Notes under the pieces: generated by a model
What the model was told of the DNA's origin: nothing
The model's database searches: none
The model's input: only the letters and a program-made list of their open reading frames with translations
In this document: piece by piece, positions 34,870 through 47,415 of the stretch
Layout: each line of letters begins with the position of its first letter
Numbering within the stretch: the stretch's first letter is position 1
Assembly: GCA_033060915.1 (NCBI GenBank)
Contig: CM065396.1
Location: forward strand, 10,213,501-10,277,500
Reading direction: 5' to 3'
Length of the DNA stretch: 64,000 bases
Source of the DNA: Euryodendron excelsum
Taxonomy: Eukaryota; Streptophyta; Magnoliopsida; Ericales; Pentaphylacaceae
Position numbers and translations under genes: made by a program

Positions 34870-36167
34870 TGTTAGGGATTTATACTAAAAGACATGCTTT
34901 GTGTAATGACTTTAGTACTTATTAATAATTAGTTTAATTCATTTTAATGAGAATTTGTGTGAGAAATGTTTTGCATTGCATTATTTATTTAATGATTATG
35001 TATCTGTGTGTCTTATTCTATATAGTAGATGGTTTGGTGTATAGAGTACAACTTACACACGGAAGATCAAATCATTGGTTCTTATGGAATATAACCTTAT
35101 ATTCACAGTCTTAGATAGAACTGGACACATCATCAGTAAAACTGTAGCACAAGATTTTAATAGGTTTGTCTTGACTATAGGGGACGGTATAGTTCCAACT
35201 CCTTGCACTAGTACACTTTGTGTGTATCAAATAGGACCGTGTTGAGATAATTGTTTTTATACTAAATATAAAATAATTAATATCTCATGATTATTATGAG
35301 TGTTTATACTTTTAATCCTAATATAATAAATAGACACGTGCATGTAGTGTTTATTGTTTTGATTCACAGAAGAGTGAGATTCTTTGTGGGTCAATAAACT
35401 CGGTGAGTTAGACAATAACAATATGTGTATGGTGAATATTAATTATTGATGGAATCCACATCCCGGTATAGGGATTGATGATATGTCATTGAGGAAGTTT
35501 ATAAGTTTTGATTATGTCAAACACTGCAGGTGGATTATGAATTCGACATATCAAATAAGTTAAGTGGATGGTCTCAAGAACTTAAATAAGTCTATTAAAT
35601 TTAATTGTCAGTAATTTAATTTAATAGACATGTATATGTAATCTTAACGTGAGGAGATAAATAAGTATTTAATAATATGGAGCTCGAAATATAATTCCTA
35701 GTATGACAGGGAGTGCAATTATAATTCATTAGTGGTATATATTATAATTTATGTAAATAAAGATTAATTCTGGTTAGATTATGAATTCTTATTTGCGTAG
35801 GAAGCTCTATTTATACCAATCCTATGGTCCCTGCTGTAGTTTCTATATATACGCACTCTAAGAGTAGCTAGGGTTACACTTACTCATAATTGAGAGATAT
35901 ACGTTTTTGTGAGGAAGAGAAATCCTAGCAACTGCGAGCCCACTCTTTCTGGAGTAAAGCATATACGAGGGATACAACAGAAGTTCGAAGGTTGAGTTTA
36001 AGCAGTTGATTTGTACTTATTGCAATTAATTGTTATTTGTGATCAAACTAGAGAGATCACGAATGTATGATTCTAATCACATAGATTAGACTATGCTAAT
36101 CAGATCAGAAATTTTGGTATTATGCGTATGCACTATAATCAGGTCGTGAGAAATTCTGTAGTCCCCA
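34870..36167 (+). repeat. 5' LTR of copia element E
   Basis: It starts TGTTAGGGATT and ends GTCCCCA just before the primer-binding site, about 1.3 kb. A TATATATA box lies at 35844-35851. The exact right end is chosen as the last CA before the site. Confidence 0.75.
35844..35851 (+). promoter_or_regulatory. TATA box of the copia LTR
   Basis: TATATATA, followed about 30 bp later by the leader-like AGCTAGGGTTACAC. Confidence 0.5.
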
Positions 36168-36172
36168 GTAAT

Positions 36173-36185
36173 TGGTATCAGAGCC
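36173..36185 (+). other. Primer-binding site of copia element E
   Basis: TGGTATCAGAGCC, complementary to the 3' end of plant initiator tRNA-Met, as in most Ty1/copia elements. Confidence 0.95.
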
Positions 36186-37694
36186 TTGGTTGATACTGTA
36201 TATGCATAATACCTGCCATGTTCTCCGAAAATCAGTTCCATGCATGCTTATGGTAGAACGTGGATTTGTGCTAACCTCTGGTTTGTATTGTTTTGCCTGG
36301 TTATTATGATCACATGAATGTATGTTGTGTGATTATATTTTTTACATGATTCTTAAATTGTGAACTCCAATTTAAGGAGGCATAGAATCAGATGTAATAA
36401 TTATTTTTCAAAGAATGGGAACTCCACTATTTTAGAGATTTTAATTTCTTCTATTCTAGAACTTCACTATTTTTAGAGATTTTGATTCCTTGTATTCTGT
36501 AACTCCACTGTTATGGAGAATACGATCTGTTATAATCGAAGAAGATGGACGAACATTAGCGGCACAAAACTAAAAAAACCCTAAAGACGTGAGAAACAAT
36601 CCTAAGAACGTGATGCGGTATTTCGTTTAGGTTTCGAGGGTAGCGTGGCGCTGCCCTCGGGCCCTTGCGACCTGACCAGGCAGGTCTATCCCCGTCATCA
36701 GGGGTGCTGCCCTCAAAACCCCATGAGTCAGCGAAGTGGAAAATAAGGATTCCTGGTAATATCATGGTGTGGTTAGACTCTTCATCACTTTGGAGTGATT
36801 TCTTGACCGTAATAGCCATGATCTTAATTATATCTTGCTTATCTTGTTTGTCCATGATTATTATCTTTTATGTTCTGGTTATTATGTTATTAGCATGGGA
36901 GAACATGTACAATAGATACATAACCTTTAAGTTGTGTTTTAATTATATAAATTTAAATTTTCAATTTTGGTTTATATGTGTTGAACTAGAGAGTAAAATT
37001 AATTCACGTGTTTTAATTTAAATATTTTTTTCTAAATTAAGGGAATTTAAAAACATGTATGAGTCACCAATATTGAAATATTATATTTATTGAATAATTA
37101 AACACATGACATCCCTTATGTATTAAATATCTAAGTGTGTGAGGGAATTTATTACGTATAAATCCCATGGTCTCCATCACTAGTTTATAAGTGAAGTAAT
37201 TTATTCTATGTGTTATTTTTAGTACCAACTTCCCCATCGGATGGAATAAGTTATAGACTCACTGAGTATAAACACTAGTAGTTATTAGTATTAGGTTAAC
37301 TCTCCATCTAAGTAACTAATTATTAAACAATAGGTCTAGAATTTAGTGATGGTATATACTTAGCTATAAATAATAGTATCCTCATCATTTGAGTCACTGC
37401 TATTATTTATAGGACCAAAGCTAAGTCAGCTATTTAATTTTACTTAGCATAGTCACTTGCCTAGATAATAAAGTTAATAGGTATTGACTTGTCTATATAA
37501 ATGTTGAGTAGTAGAGGACCTCCCATCGAGGCATGCTATTTACAATACTCTGGGTTGCTGACAAATTCTTTTAAAATATTGGTAGAGGGAACCATATTTT
37601 AATGATTGAATAATAAGTTGATTAATGCTTATCATATTTTGTTATAATATATGATTCTCAAGCATAAAATAGCTTTCAATCCACTTGTTGTTAT
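36186..37694 (+). other. Leader of copia element E
   Basis: Long, mostly AT-rich leader with a GC-richer patch at 36590-36740. The 118-codon frame 36665-37021 is hydrophobic and the opposite frame 36855-36556 has no domain; both look fortuitous. No other gene is seen. Confidence 0.6.
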
Positions 37695-38399
37695 TCTCAA
37701 ATAAAATAAACTGATTGGACTAAATTATATTGACTGGAAAAGAAATTTGAATATTGTGCTAACTGCTGCAGAATACAAGTTTGTGCTCACTGAGGTTTGC
37801 CCACCGGAACTTAGTGAGGGGGCAACCGATAAGGAATCCTGAGCTTACTAGAAATGGGTAAAGGCTGATGAGATGTCGCGGTGTTACATTTTGGCATTTA
37901 TGTTGAATGTTCTGCAACATTAGCATCAGGCTATGCCCACTGCCTATGACATGATGAAGAGTCTCAAAGACATGTTTGGGGATCAGAATTGTGTTGCTAG
38001 GCTAGTTGTCATGAGAGACCTAATGAACACGACTATGGTTGAGAGGACCTTTGTAAGGAATTATATTTTGAAGATGATGAGTCTTCTAAATGAATTAGAG
38101 ATCCTTAGAGCTAAAATCGATAGAGAAACTCAAGTTGATATCAGTCTACAATCGTTGCCTAATTTCTTTAAGCAGTTCTGCCTGAACTACAACATGAACA
38201 AGTTATCTTATTCAATGGTAGAGCTTCTTAAAGAGATTTAAGTAGCCAAGGGCCCTATCAAGAAGCCAATTATTGCCCTTGTTACTGAGAAATGTTCTAG
38301 TTCTAAATCGAAAGACAAGAAGAAGTAGAAAAAGGTTTAGAAATAGAAAGGAGTTCCTCAGGCATTGCATGGGACTCAAGGACGAGTAAAAAAGCCTAA
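37695..38399 (+). pseudogene. gag: Gag of copia element E, truncated and decayed
   Basis: Frames at 37708-38399 read LDYIDWKRNLNIVLTAAEYK, KWVKADEMSRCYILAFMLN, MPTAYDMMKSLKDMFGDQN, ILKMMSLLNELEILRAKID and CLNYNMNKLSYSMVELLKE. This is the copia Gag pattern (W...ni.LtaegyKfvL, W.kaDemarcyIlasm, ...L.eMFGeqn). Stops at 37839, 37848, 37922, 38239 and later break it. The basic KKPIIALVTEK.SSSKSKDKK region that normally precedes the zinc knuckle is present, and LTR G is inserted immediately after it. Confidence 0.82.
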
Positions 38400-39159
38400 T
38401 GTCGCAACCAGATTTTTCGCACTCGAGGAATACACACATAAGCAGGAAAAATACTATACTCTCTCATTAGACCTCACCCTCCTAGAAGAACGAGTGCAAC
38501 TAGGTTTGAATTGAAAATTGATTTGAATAAAGGGCTTTTGGAAAACATTTGGAGTCGCCATCTAACTTGATTAAGGTGAGTTAGGTCACCTAAAAACTAA
38601 TAACAATCCGAAGATTACACTTAGGGTTTTTGAGAACGATTTTGAAAATACTACCTCAAGAGAGGGTATTTAGGAAAACAGGTTATTTAGCAACTTTTGA
38701 AAAACAGTTAAGCCCTTTTTAGAAAAATAACTTCATTTTGGTTTTTGAAAACAGTGATTCTAGATTCGAAGGTTAGTTACGTGTAGGAAAGACGCACTAA
38801 GCCATCACCTTACCCCGCCCTTGCAGTACCTATATGTCTATTTACCTTAAATCCACCTATGAGAGTCTTCAACTAACAAATGTTCAATCCTATTTACTTT
38901 ATAAAATAATGTTTTAAAAGACATGATGCATGATATGTAAGTGCAAGAAAAGAGAGTTGGAAATTAGATTTGGAAATAGATTTGAAAAGAAATTAATTTG
39001 ATTTAAAAATAACTTTAAAAAGATAGATTTGAAATTGAAAAGTTTTAGAAATTGAAAATAGAGATTTAGAAATAGATTTTTGGAATTGGAAACTTGCAAA
39101 TAAAGTATGGAATTAGAAACTTGAAAAAGGTTGTGGAATTAAAGATTTGAAAGAAGTTG

Positions 39160-39232
39160 TGACCGCACCCATGAGGGTTGCCTGCGTATCCTTTGGGAGA
39201 AATCAGGTCATTCGTAGTTCGGACAAGAATCC
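39160..39232 (-). other. Conserved folded block in LTR G
   Basis: On the minus strand: GGAT-TCTT-GTCC (one U-G pair), TGACC ... GGTCA, TCC/GGA and ACCC-TCAT-GGGT. Confidence 0.55.
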
Positions 39233-41468
39233 AATAGAAAATAGAAGGTTCAATTGGAAAAAAAAAATTGAATTGAAATTTGGATTTAAGTTGAATTTAG
39301 AATAGAAGATTGGAATTTGAAATGGAAGAATAGAGACCCTAGACCTAGGAAGATAGGATTTAGAAAGGACTTGAGATTAAGAAAGACTTGACTCGAATGT
39401 TGGACTTTGGAAGAATAGGAAAGATTGGATTTAGGAAGGGTTCGAATTAAGAAAGGTTCGAATTAGAAAAGTGTCATTTTAAGAAAGACTTTGAATTATT
39501 AAAGTTTAAGATAGGAAAGGTTTTGAAATTGGAAAGTTTTGAATTAGGAAAGGTTTAAAGTAAGAAAGATTTAGAATTTAGAAAGTTTAGGATTTAGAAA
39601 GTTTTAACCTAGGAAAGTTTTGGATTTGGGAATGTTTGAGATTTAAGAAAGTTTTGGATTTGGAAAGTTTTAACTTAAGGAAGGTTTCGTTTCTAGGAAA
39701 TTTTGAATTTGGAAAGATTTGAAGTTTAGGAAGGTTCAGAATTTTAGAAGGATTCAAAGTTTTGAGTTTTAGAAATTCTTGAGATTTAGGAAAGGTTTGA
39801 GTTTAAGAAGGATTTGAAAACTTAGATTTGGAAAGTTAAAATTTGGAAAGGTACGGAATTAGAAAATATTTGGAAGCTTAAAGTTTAAGAAAAAGATTTA
39901 AAAGTTTAGGTTTAGGAAACTTATAGTTTAGGAAGATACTAGATTAGGAAAGGTTTATACTAGAAAGGATTAAAATTTCTATTTCTTAAAACAAAGGATT
40001 GGATTTTATTTCTAAAAAGAGATGGTTTGATTTTGTTTCCAAAAACGGAGGATAGGATCTAGTTTCCTAAATGGGAGATTGGATTTGGTTTCCTAAAGGG
40101 AAGATTGGATTTGACATGGATTTGGAAGGATGATATTTTAGAAACCCTAGATTTGGAAAACTATAGTTTTGACATAGAAAATAGGTTTTGGAAATCTAGG
40201 TTTTAAGGTAAGATTGAAAATCATGTTTTTTGTAAGAAAACTAGGGTTTTCTAATTGTGGGTTCTAGGGTTTGACTTGGGCTCTAAGAAAATAGATTTTT
40301 GGAAAAGGAGATTTTTGGAAAAAGATCCTAGAAATGAGTTTTTAGAAAATGAATTTGAAAAGAGAGAGTTTTCTAAGAATGAAACCTAGGGAGTGTTTTT
40401 AGGAAATGAATTTTGAAGAGAGCTTTTTGGAAGGGAATTTAAAGAGAAGTTTGGAAAAATAGATTTTTAGAGAGAGTTTTTGGAAAACAATTTTTGGAAA
40501 GGAGATTGGAGAGAGTTGATGGAAAAAAGGTTTTTAGAAAGAAAGATTTTTGAAAAGAAAGTTTTTAGAAATTAGATAAAATATATCACTTTCCTAAAAC
40601 GACTCTAAACATAAGAAGGTTAGAACCACTTTAAGATTATGGTTTTGAAAACAACAATGTTTTGAAAATATGGTCCATATTGGTCACTTTAAATGTAACA
40701 CTTTCCTAAAGCAACCCTAACCATGAAAATGCTAGAATCACCCTAGGATTGTGATTTTGAAAACAAGTTTTGAAAAAGAAGGTTTTGATGCAAGTTCGAA
40801 AACGATGTTGATGTAAGTTTCGAAAATGAATTTGAAAACGAATTTTGGAAAAATGCAAGATCATGATATGCGCAATGCAAGTTGAGGTCGTGAATATACA
40901 AGGTTAAAGGCTTTACCACATAATCAAGGGGGCCGAACTCACGTGGTCTCCGGTTAGACTAAAACAAAGTTCTCGACACGATGACTCTCCAATAGCCTAA
41001 TCCTACACATGGACCGAGAATTCCCTTGTTTCAAGCATGCAAGATAGGGGGGAAGAAGATAGGGGATAAAAATAGAAGAAAGCCCAACTGGGTTAGGAGA
41101 GAGAAGAGAGGGGGAAGATGCGTAAACGTAAATAAGAAGACTACCTTGTGTCTTCTTTATTTTGCTTAGCTTTGCGCGCTTTGCTTTGCTTGCTTCGCTT
41201 CGGTCTTCATTTCAGTCTTCAAGAGTTTGTCTTCGATCTTCAAAGCTTCATAGTTACAGCAATCGAAACCTTCAATGGAAGGTTTGAGGCTAGTGCATGA
41301 GTATATGAGAGTGTACGAGTGTATAGGAGGCTAGGGTTTGTGTATGGAGGCTAGGGTTTCAAAAACCTGAAGGAGACTAGGGTTTTGGGAGGCTACGAGC
41401 TCTATATATTGATGAGTAGGGTTTTTAGACTGAGTTTATGGACCCCTTTCATGCTGGAGGAGGCTTTG

Positions 41469-41552
41469 TATTTATAGAGAGAAGAATGACTTGGCCCCTG
41501 TTGCAGTGGCTCTAGGCCAAAAAACCTTCTGGCACCACTAGGAGTGGCGCCA
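41469..41552 (-). promoter_or_regulatory. Core promoter of LTR G: TATA box and palindrome
   Basis: TATAAATA occupies 41476-41469. The palindrome variant, TGGCGCCACT then AGTGGTGCCA on the minus strand, occupies 41552-41530, 53 bp upstream. Confidence 0.6.
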
Positions 41553-42722
41553 GCCAGTTAGGAAAGTTTTAAGGTCAGCAAGCAATATATCTTGAGAAGA
41601 TTTAAGCACCTGTACTAGTGACTACTATGCAATTTTTAGCCTGGCTTCACTAGGAGTGACTTCGGAAGGTCCGGGAAGGATTTAAGGGACTGAGAATGGT
41701 CTTGAAGGCCAGAAAGGGCAGGAACCCTTAGAATAGGGTCCCGAAGGTAATGGACTTGAAAAAGGATGGCAAGATTTGTTGGAGAGTTTGACCGGACCAT
41801 TAGGGGCAAAACGGTCAATCGGGTAGGAAAGCTACCGAGACGGACTCAGAATGTCCCGAAAGAAGACTCAAGATGTGGGAACATTATTTAGAATGTTCCC
41901 AAAGGTTACCGGTTGGATATCTAGAGCCGGTGTGACTAGAAAAAGGCGACCGACCCACCAGGGGCAAAACCGTCATTTCGCACCAGGTTTGCCGGAATTG
42001 ACTCAGAATGATTTGGAAAGATAAATGAAGGTCAGGAATAGTATAAGAAGCATTCTCGAGAGATTATCGGTTTGATACTCAGAGCTAGTATGGTCCTCGG
42101 GGCGTTTAGATGCCTAGGGGCAAAATGGTCATCTTGACTGGAAGGTCTCGGACTTGGCCCGAAACTCACTAAAAAACACCTAATCAGGCCGGATTGCTTT
42201 TAAGACAATCTTGGAATTTTGGACTTACTGTTCTAAGGATTTAGGTATGTTTTCGAGAAATGTGCCAGAAAATGGCCCTAGAGGCAGTTTGGTCATTTTT
42301 CACCGAAGTGGACTAGCAGGCACTGGTGTTGACCTAGGTTTTGAGAGTTTTCGCCACTCTGACAGCGGTCTCGTGATACAGGGGTTTGTTGGCAATTCCC
42401 TATATCGACCTGTTTGCGAGTATTTCCGCTACTCTGATGGTTGCAATGTTTGTGAGTACTTTCGCTACTCTAACGGTTCGCGATCATTCCTAAGATTGCT
42501 TGATCTCGGGAAGCTGCTAAAAGGACTTAGCGTGATAAGTCAACTTTCTCGAAAGGCATGCCGAAACGAACATTTCTGCATTAGCTGCTAGCAGGCACCA
42601 AAGGTGGACCATTCTACCATTTCGGGGACTTAGGGTCTCGTCCCATTCACGGGTATGAAGGGACTTACCGTTCCGATGAAACTTTCTTTGAAAAATGTGC
42701 CGGACAGGATAGACTTACCGTC

Positions 42723-42727
42723 TCATA
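42723..42727 (+). repeat. Left target-site duplication of H
   Basis: TCATA. It differs from the right copy TCGTG by two transitions, as expected after decay of methylated cytosines. Confidence 0.65.
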
Positions 42728-42930
42728 TGTAAGCACCCCATTTTTGACCGCTCGGCGGTCTTCACTCCGTCCAGACTTGTGTTCAAGTCATTGTGGGCAT
42801 ATTTCAATCCAAATTAACTTTCTAAGTCTAATCCCGTCAATTCATCGTTTTGCAGGCCCCACCAAGCCCAAATAGAGGCAAAATGGCCGAAATGCCCTTA
42901 AGGGGCATTATCCTTTCCATATTTCACCAG

Positions 42931-43300
42931 GCACGTCTTTTTAAGGATGGTAATTCCCCTTTCCAATTCCAAATTAGGCACGTCTTTCTGAAGATGGTAA
43001 GTCCCCTTTTCAATTCAAAATTAGGTGCGTCTTTCCGAAGATGATAAGTCCCCTTTCCAATTCCAAATTAGGTGCGTCTTTCCGAAGACGATAAGTCCCC
43101 TTTCCAATTCTAAATCAGGCATGTCTTTCCAAAGACGGTAAGTTCCCTTTTCAATTCCAAATTAGGCACGTCTTTCCGAAGACGATAAGTCCCCTTTCTA
43201 ATTCCAAATTAGGCACGTCTTTCCAAAGACGGTAAGTCCCCTTTCCAATTCCAAATCAGGCGAGTCTTTCCGAAGACGGTAAGTCCCCTTTCCGAGTCCA
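42931..43300 (+). repeat. 47-bp hairpin array in U3 of H, eight units
   Basis: Units start near 42931, 42978, 43025, 43072, 43119, 43166, 43213 and 43259. Each has a short stem-loop, typically CGTCTT-TCCG-AAGACG, then GTAAGTCCCCTTTCCAATTC. Some units have C-to-T changes that leave G-U pairs. Confidence 0.85.
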
Positions 43301-44531
43301 ATTCCAATTCCAATCACTCTCTCGAGACAGTTGATTCCTCGAGACAGTCCGGCAAATTTTTTGAAGAAAATCTTTTCGAAATGGTAAGTCCCTTTAAACC
43401 TGTCGACCAGGACGAGATCCCAAGTCCCCTAGATGGTAGAACGATCTACCTTTGGCGCCTGCTAGCCCGCCAATGTAGAAATGTTCGTTTATGCATGCCT
43501 TTCCAGAAAGTTGTTTTTTAGGCGCTAAGTCCCTTTAGCAGCTTACCGAGATCAAGCACTCTCGGGAATGATCGCGAACCGTCAGAGTAGCGAAAATACT
43601 CGCAAACATCGCAATCGTCGAAGTAGCGGAAATACTCGCAAACAGGTCGATATAGGGAATTAATAACAAACCACTATATCACGCGATCACTGTCAGATTG
43701 GTGGAAACACTCAAAACTCAGGTCAACACTAGTGCTTGTTAGCCTACTTCAGTGAAAAATGATCAAACTGCCCTTAGGGTCATTTTTCGACATGTTTCTC
43801 AAGAACATATTTGAATCCTCAAAACGATAAGTCCAACCTTCCACGATTGTCTTAAAGGCAATCCAACATGATTAGGTGCCTTCTAATCAGTTTCAGGCCA
43901 ATTCTGAGACTTTCCGGTCAACATGACCATTTTGCCCCTAGGCATTCGAACGCCCCGTGAACCACACTGGCTCTGGGTATCAAACCGGTAACCTCCTAAG
44001 AATGCTTCTCATAGTATTCCCGACCTTCCATTGTCTTTCTGGATCATTCTGAATCAGCTATGGCAAATTCGATGCAAAATGACCGTTTTGCCCCTAGGGG
44101 GCCGATCACCTTTTCTGACCACACTGGCTCTGGGTATCAGACTGGCAACCTTTGGGAACATTCTAAATAATGTTTCTAAATCTCAAGTCTTCTTCCAGGT
44201 TGTTTCGAGTCCATCTCGGTAGCTTTTTGGCCCAATTAACCGTTTTGCCCCTAATGGCCTGGTCAATCCTTCCAACACATCCTATCTTTATTTTTCAAGT
44301 CAAATACCTCTGGGACACTATTCTAAGTGTTTCTGTCCCTTTTAGGCCTTCCGGGTCAATCCCCATCCCTTAAATCCTTCCCGGACTTTCAGGAGTTACT
44401 CCTAGTGAAGCTAGGCTAAATATTGCATGGTAGTCAATAGTACAGGCACCCAAATCTTACCAAGATACATTGCTTGCCAACTTACAAAGTTTCCTAACTG
44501 GCTGCTAGTGGCGCCAAGCTAAGAAATGGCC

Positions 44532-44615
44532 TGGCACCACTCCTAGTGGCTCCAAGAGGTAATTTGGCCTAACACCACTACAACAGGTGCTAGGTCTATC
44601 TCATGTCTATAAATA
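44532..44615 (+). promoter_or_regulatory. Core promoter of LTR H: palindrome and TATA box
   Basis: TATAAATA is at 44608-44615. A somewhat decayed palindrome (TGGCACCACT, CCT, AGTGGCTCCA) is at 44532-44554, 53 bp upstream. Two AAACCCTAG words follow at 44698-44706 and 44735-44743. Confidence 0.6.
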
Positions 44616-45529
44616 CAGAGCCTCCTCCAGCGTGAAAGAGGTCTGCAAACTCAATCTAAAAATCATAATTCTCAATATACAGAGCTTGTACACTCCCAAA
44701 ACCCTAGCTTCTCTATGTTTTCCAAACTCTAGCTAAACCCTAGCCTCCTATACACTCCTAAACACTCTCATATACTTATACACTAGCCTCTAACCCTCCT
44801 TTGAAGACTTGAAGGGCTGCAATCTGAAACTTTGAAGATTGAAGACAAACTCTTGAAGATTGAAGACAAACTCTTGAAGATTGAGGTGAAGATTGAAGCA
44901 AGACAAGCAAAGCAAAGTGCGCAAAGCTAAGCAAAATAAAGAAGATACAAGGTATACTTCTTATTTAAATTTCTGCACTTCCCCCCTCTCTTTTCTCTCT
45001 CTTAACCCACTTGGGTTTTCTCTATTTTAATCCCCCATCTCTTTCTCCCCCCTTTCTTTGCATGCTTGAAACAAGGGGACTCCTAGTTCATGTGTAGGAT
45101 TAGACCATTAGAGGGTTACCGTGTCGGGGGCTTTCTTTTAGTCTAACCGGAGACCACGTGGATTCAGCCCCCTTGATTATGTGGTGAAACCTTAACCTTG
45201 TATGTTCACGACCCCAAATTTGCATTGTGCATATCATGATTCTTGCATTCTTCTAAAAGTCATTTTCAAAGTTGTTTTCAAAATCGTTTTCAAACTTGTT
45301 TTCAAAATTATATCAAAATTTTCTTTTTCAAAACTAGTTTTCAAAATCACAATCCTAGGGTGATTCTAGCCTTTCTATGGCTAGGGTTGCTTTAGGAAAG
45401 TGCTATATTTAAAGTAACCAACATGATCCATATTTTCAACTCCTTGTTGTTTTCAAAACCACTTTCTTAAAGTGGTTCTAGCCTTCTTATAGATAGAATC
45501 ACTTTAGGAAAGTGAGACGTTTTCATACT

Positions 45530-47330
45530 TTTCAAAAAAAAAAAAACTCTATTTTCAAAAATATCTCTTTCAACATGCTTTCCGAAAACTCTTCCTCCCA
45601 AAATTGTTCTCAAAAGCTCTCTTCAAAAATCTGTTTTTAAACTCTTTTTCAAAACACTCTCCTCAAAATTCCTTTCCTAAAAAACACTCCCTAGGTTTCT
45701 TTCATAGAAAACGCCTTCCTCAAAATTCACTTTCCTAAAAACTCTTTTTATAAAGCTTCTTCCAAAATCTCTTTCCAAAAGCTCTCTTTTTAAAACTCAT
45801 CTTCTAGAAACTCCTCTCTAGGATTTTCTTTCAAAAACTTGTTTCCAAAAAACACACTTTCTAAAAATTTCTTTCCTTGGAGCCCAAGTCAAGCCCTAGA
45901 GCCACGATTAGGAGAGCCTAATTTTCTTTCCAAAATCATGGTTTTCAAACTTTCCTTAAAACCTAGGTTTCCAAAATCTCTTATTTTCTACAATAAAACT
46001 ATACATATTTCCAAAACCTATTTTCTACGTCAAAACTATACACTTCCAAATCTAGGGTTTCTAAAACTTCCTTTTCCAAATCCTTGTCAAATCAAATCTT
46101 CCCTCTAGAAAACCAAATCCAATCTTCCCGTTTATGAAACTAGATCCTATCCTCCGTTTTTGGAAATAAAATCAAACCTTCTCTTTTAGAAACAAAATCC
46201 AATCCCTTGTTTTAGGAAATAGGAATCTTAACTCTTCCTAGTCTAAATCTTTCCTAATTCAAATCCTTCCTAATCTTCTACTTTCCTAAATCTTAATTTT
46301 TCAAAACTTGAACATAAAAATCTTTTCTAAATTTTAAAACTCAAAATCTAAATCTTTTCTAATTCAACTCTCTCCTAATTTCCTACCTTCCTAAACCATA
46401 GGTTTTCTAAAACTTTCAAATCTTTCCTTAAACATTAAACTTCTAAATTTTTTCTAATTCAACCCTTTCCTAATTCTATCCCTTTCCAAATCTTAACTTT
46501 TTAAATCTAAGTTTTCAAATCTTTCTTAAGCTCAAACTTTTCCTAATCTCAAGATTTTCTAAAACTCAAACTCTAAAACTTTCTAAATCCAAATCTTTCT
46601 AAATTTCAAATCTTTCTAAATTCAAAGCTTTCTAAATTCAAAACTTTTTTAAATTAAATCTGTTTAAACTTCCAAAATTTTCTAAGTTCTAAACTTTCCT
46701 AAACTTCAAATCTTTCAAAATCTAAACCTTTTCTCATTCCAACCTTTCTTAGTTCCACATCATTTCCAAATTTTAACTCCCAAATCTAGATTTTCAAATC
46801 TTTCGAAAACTCAAACCTTGAATCATCCAAAAATTCTAAAGTTTTCTAAATTTAAATCTTTCTAAAATTCTAAGCTTTCCAAATTCAAAACTTTCTTAAG
46901 TTGAAACTTTCCAAATTCTAAACCTTTCTTAAACTAAACTTTTCCTAATTCAAAACATTTCTAAATTCAACACTTTCCTATTTCAAAACCTTTCTTAAAA
47001 TAAAACTTTCTTAATTCAAAACTTTCCTAAGTAGAAACTTTCCTAATGTGAAAACTTTCCTAAACCTAAAATTTTCCTAAGTTTAAATTTTCCTAAATCA
47101 ACATCTTTCCTAATTCTAAGTTTCCTAATCTTCCAAGTCCAATATTCAAGTCAATTCTTTTCTAAAATCTTTCCAAGTCAAATCCAATCTTTCTTTTCTA
47201 AGTTCTTAAGTCTAGGTTTCCTAAAACCAAGTTTTCCAAAGTCAAATCTTTTCAAATCTTCCAATCAAAGTTCAATCTCTCAATCTTCCAATCCAATTTT
47301 CAATTCAATCTCTTTATTCCAATCATATCT
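45530..47330 (+). repeat. Degenerate short-repeat tract in LTR H
   Basis: Variants of CTTTCCTAAATTCAAAA every 15-20 bp fill 1.8 kb. No credible coding frame. Confidence 0.8.
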
Positions 47331-47342
47331 TCTATTTCAATT

Positions 47343-47415
47343 GGACTATTGTCTGAACTACGACTGACCTGTTTCCTCTAAAAGGATACGTAGGCAACCC
47401 TCATGGGTGCAGTCA
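47343..47415 (+). other. Conserved folded block in LTR H
   Basis: GGAC-TATT-GTCT (closed by a G-U pair), CGACTGACC, TCCT/AGGA, GATACGTAGGCAACC and ACCC-TCAT-GGGT. The outer pair next to AGTCA has lost one base pair. Confidence 0.55.

Larger units (their letters stand above)
34870..38399 (+). mobile_element. Element E: Ty1/copia retrotransposon, 5' part
   Basis: The LTR starts TGTTAGGG, followed by an initiator-Met-type primer-binding site, a leader and gag. It is interrupted by Tat LTR G at 38400. The fragment 53044-54130 is probably the continuation: it belongs to the same kind of copia element in the same orientation. The stretch that should lie between (zinc knuckle, protease) is missing. 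Confidence 0.85.
38400..42727 (-). repeat. LTR G, Tat LTR family 1, main part
   Basis: The LTR's 3' end (TTGCGACA on the minus strand) is at 38400 next to copia gag. It runs right to 42727, where solo LTR H interrupts it. It resumes at 48210-48366 and is then lost at LTR I. It has the full family 1 order: terminal hairpin (38783-38813), folded block (39160-39232), degenerate repeat tract (about 38940-40560), G-box (40940-40945), TATA box (41476-41469) and palindrome (41552-41530). No primer-binding site lies at 38399, so it was a 3' or solo LTR. Candidate target duplication on the left: CCTAA. Confidence 0.88.

Noticed and set aside
36665..37021. 118-codon hydrophobic frame with membrane-like segments
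   Set aside because: Lies in the copia leader, composition-driven by AT-rich DNA, no recognisable pattern.
42931..43300. Regular repeat array that could resemble a CRISPR
   Set aside because: Plant retrotransposon context, units contiguous with no unique spacers, and part of an LTR.
44810..44900. CTTGAAGATTGAAGAC repeats as a possible regulatory array
   Set aside because: Short local duplication in the LTR leader, variable among copies, with nothing further to support a function.
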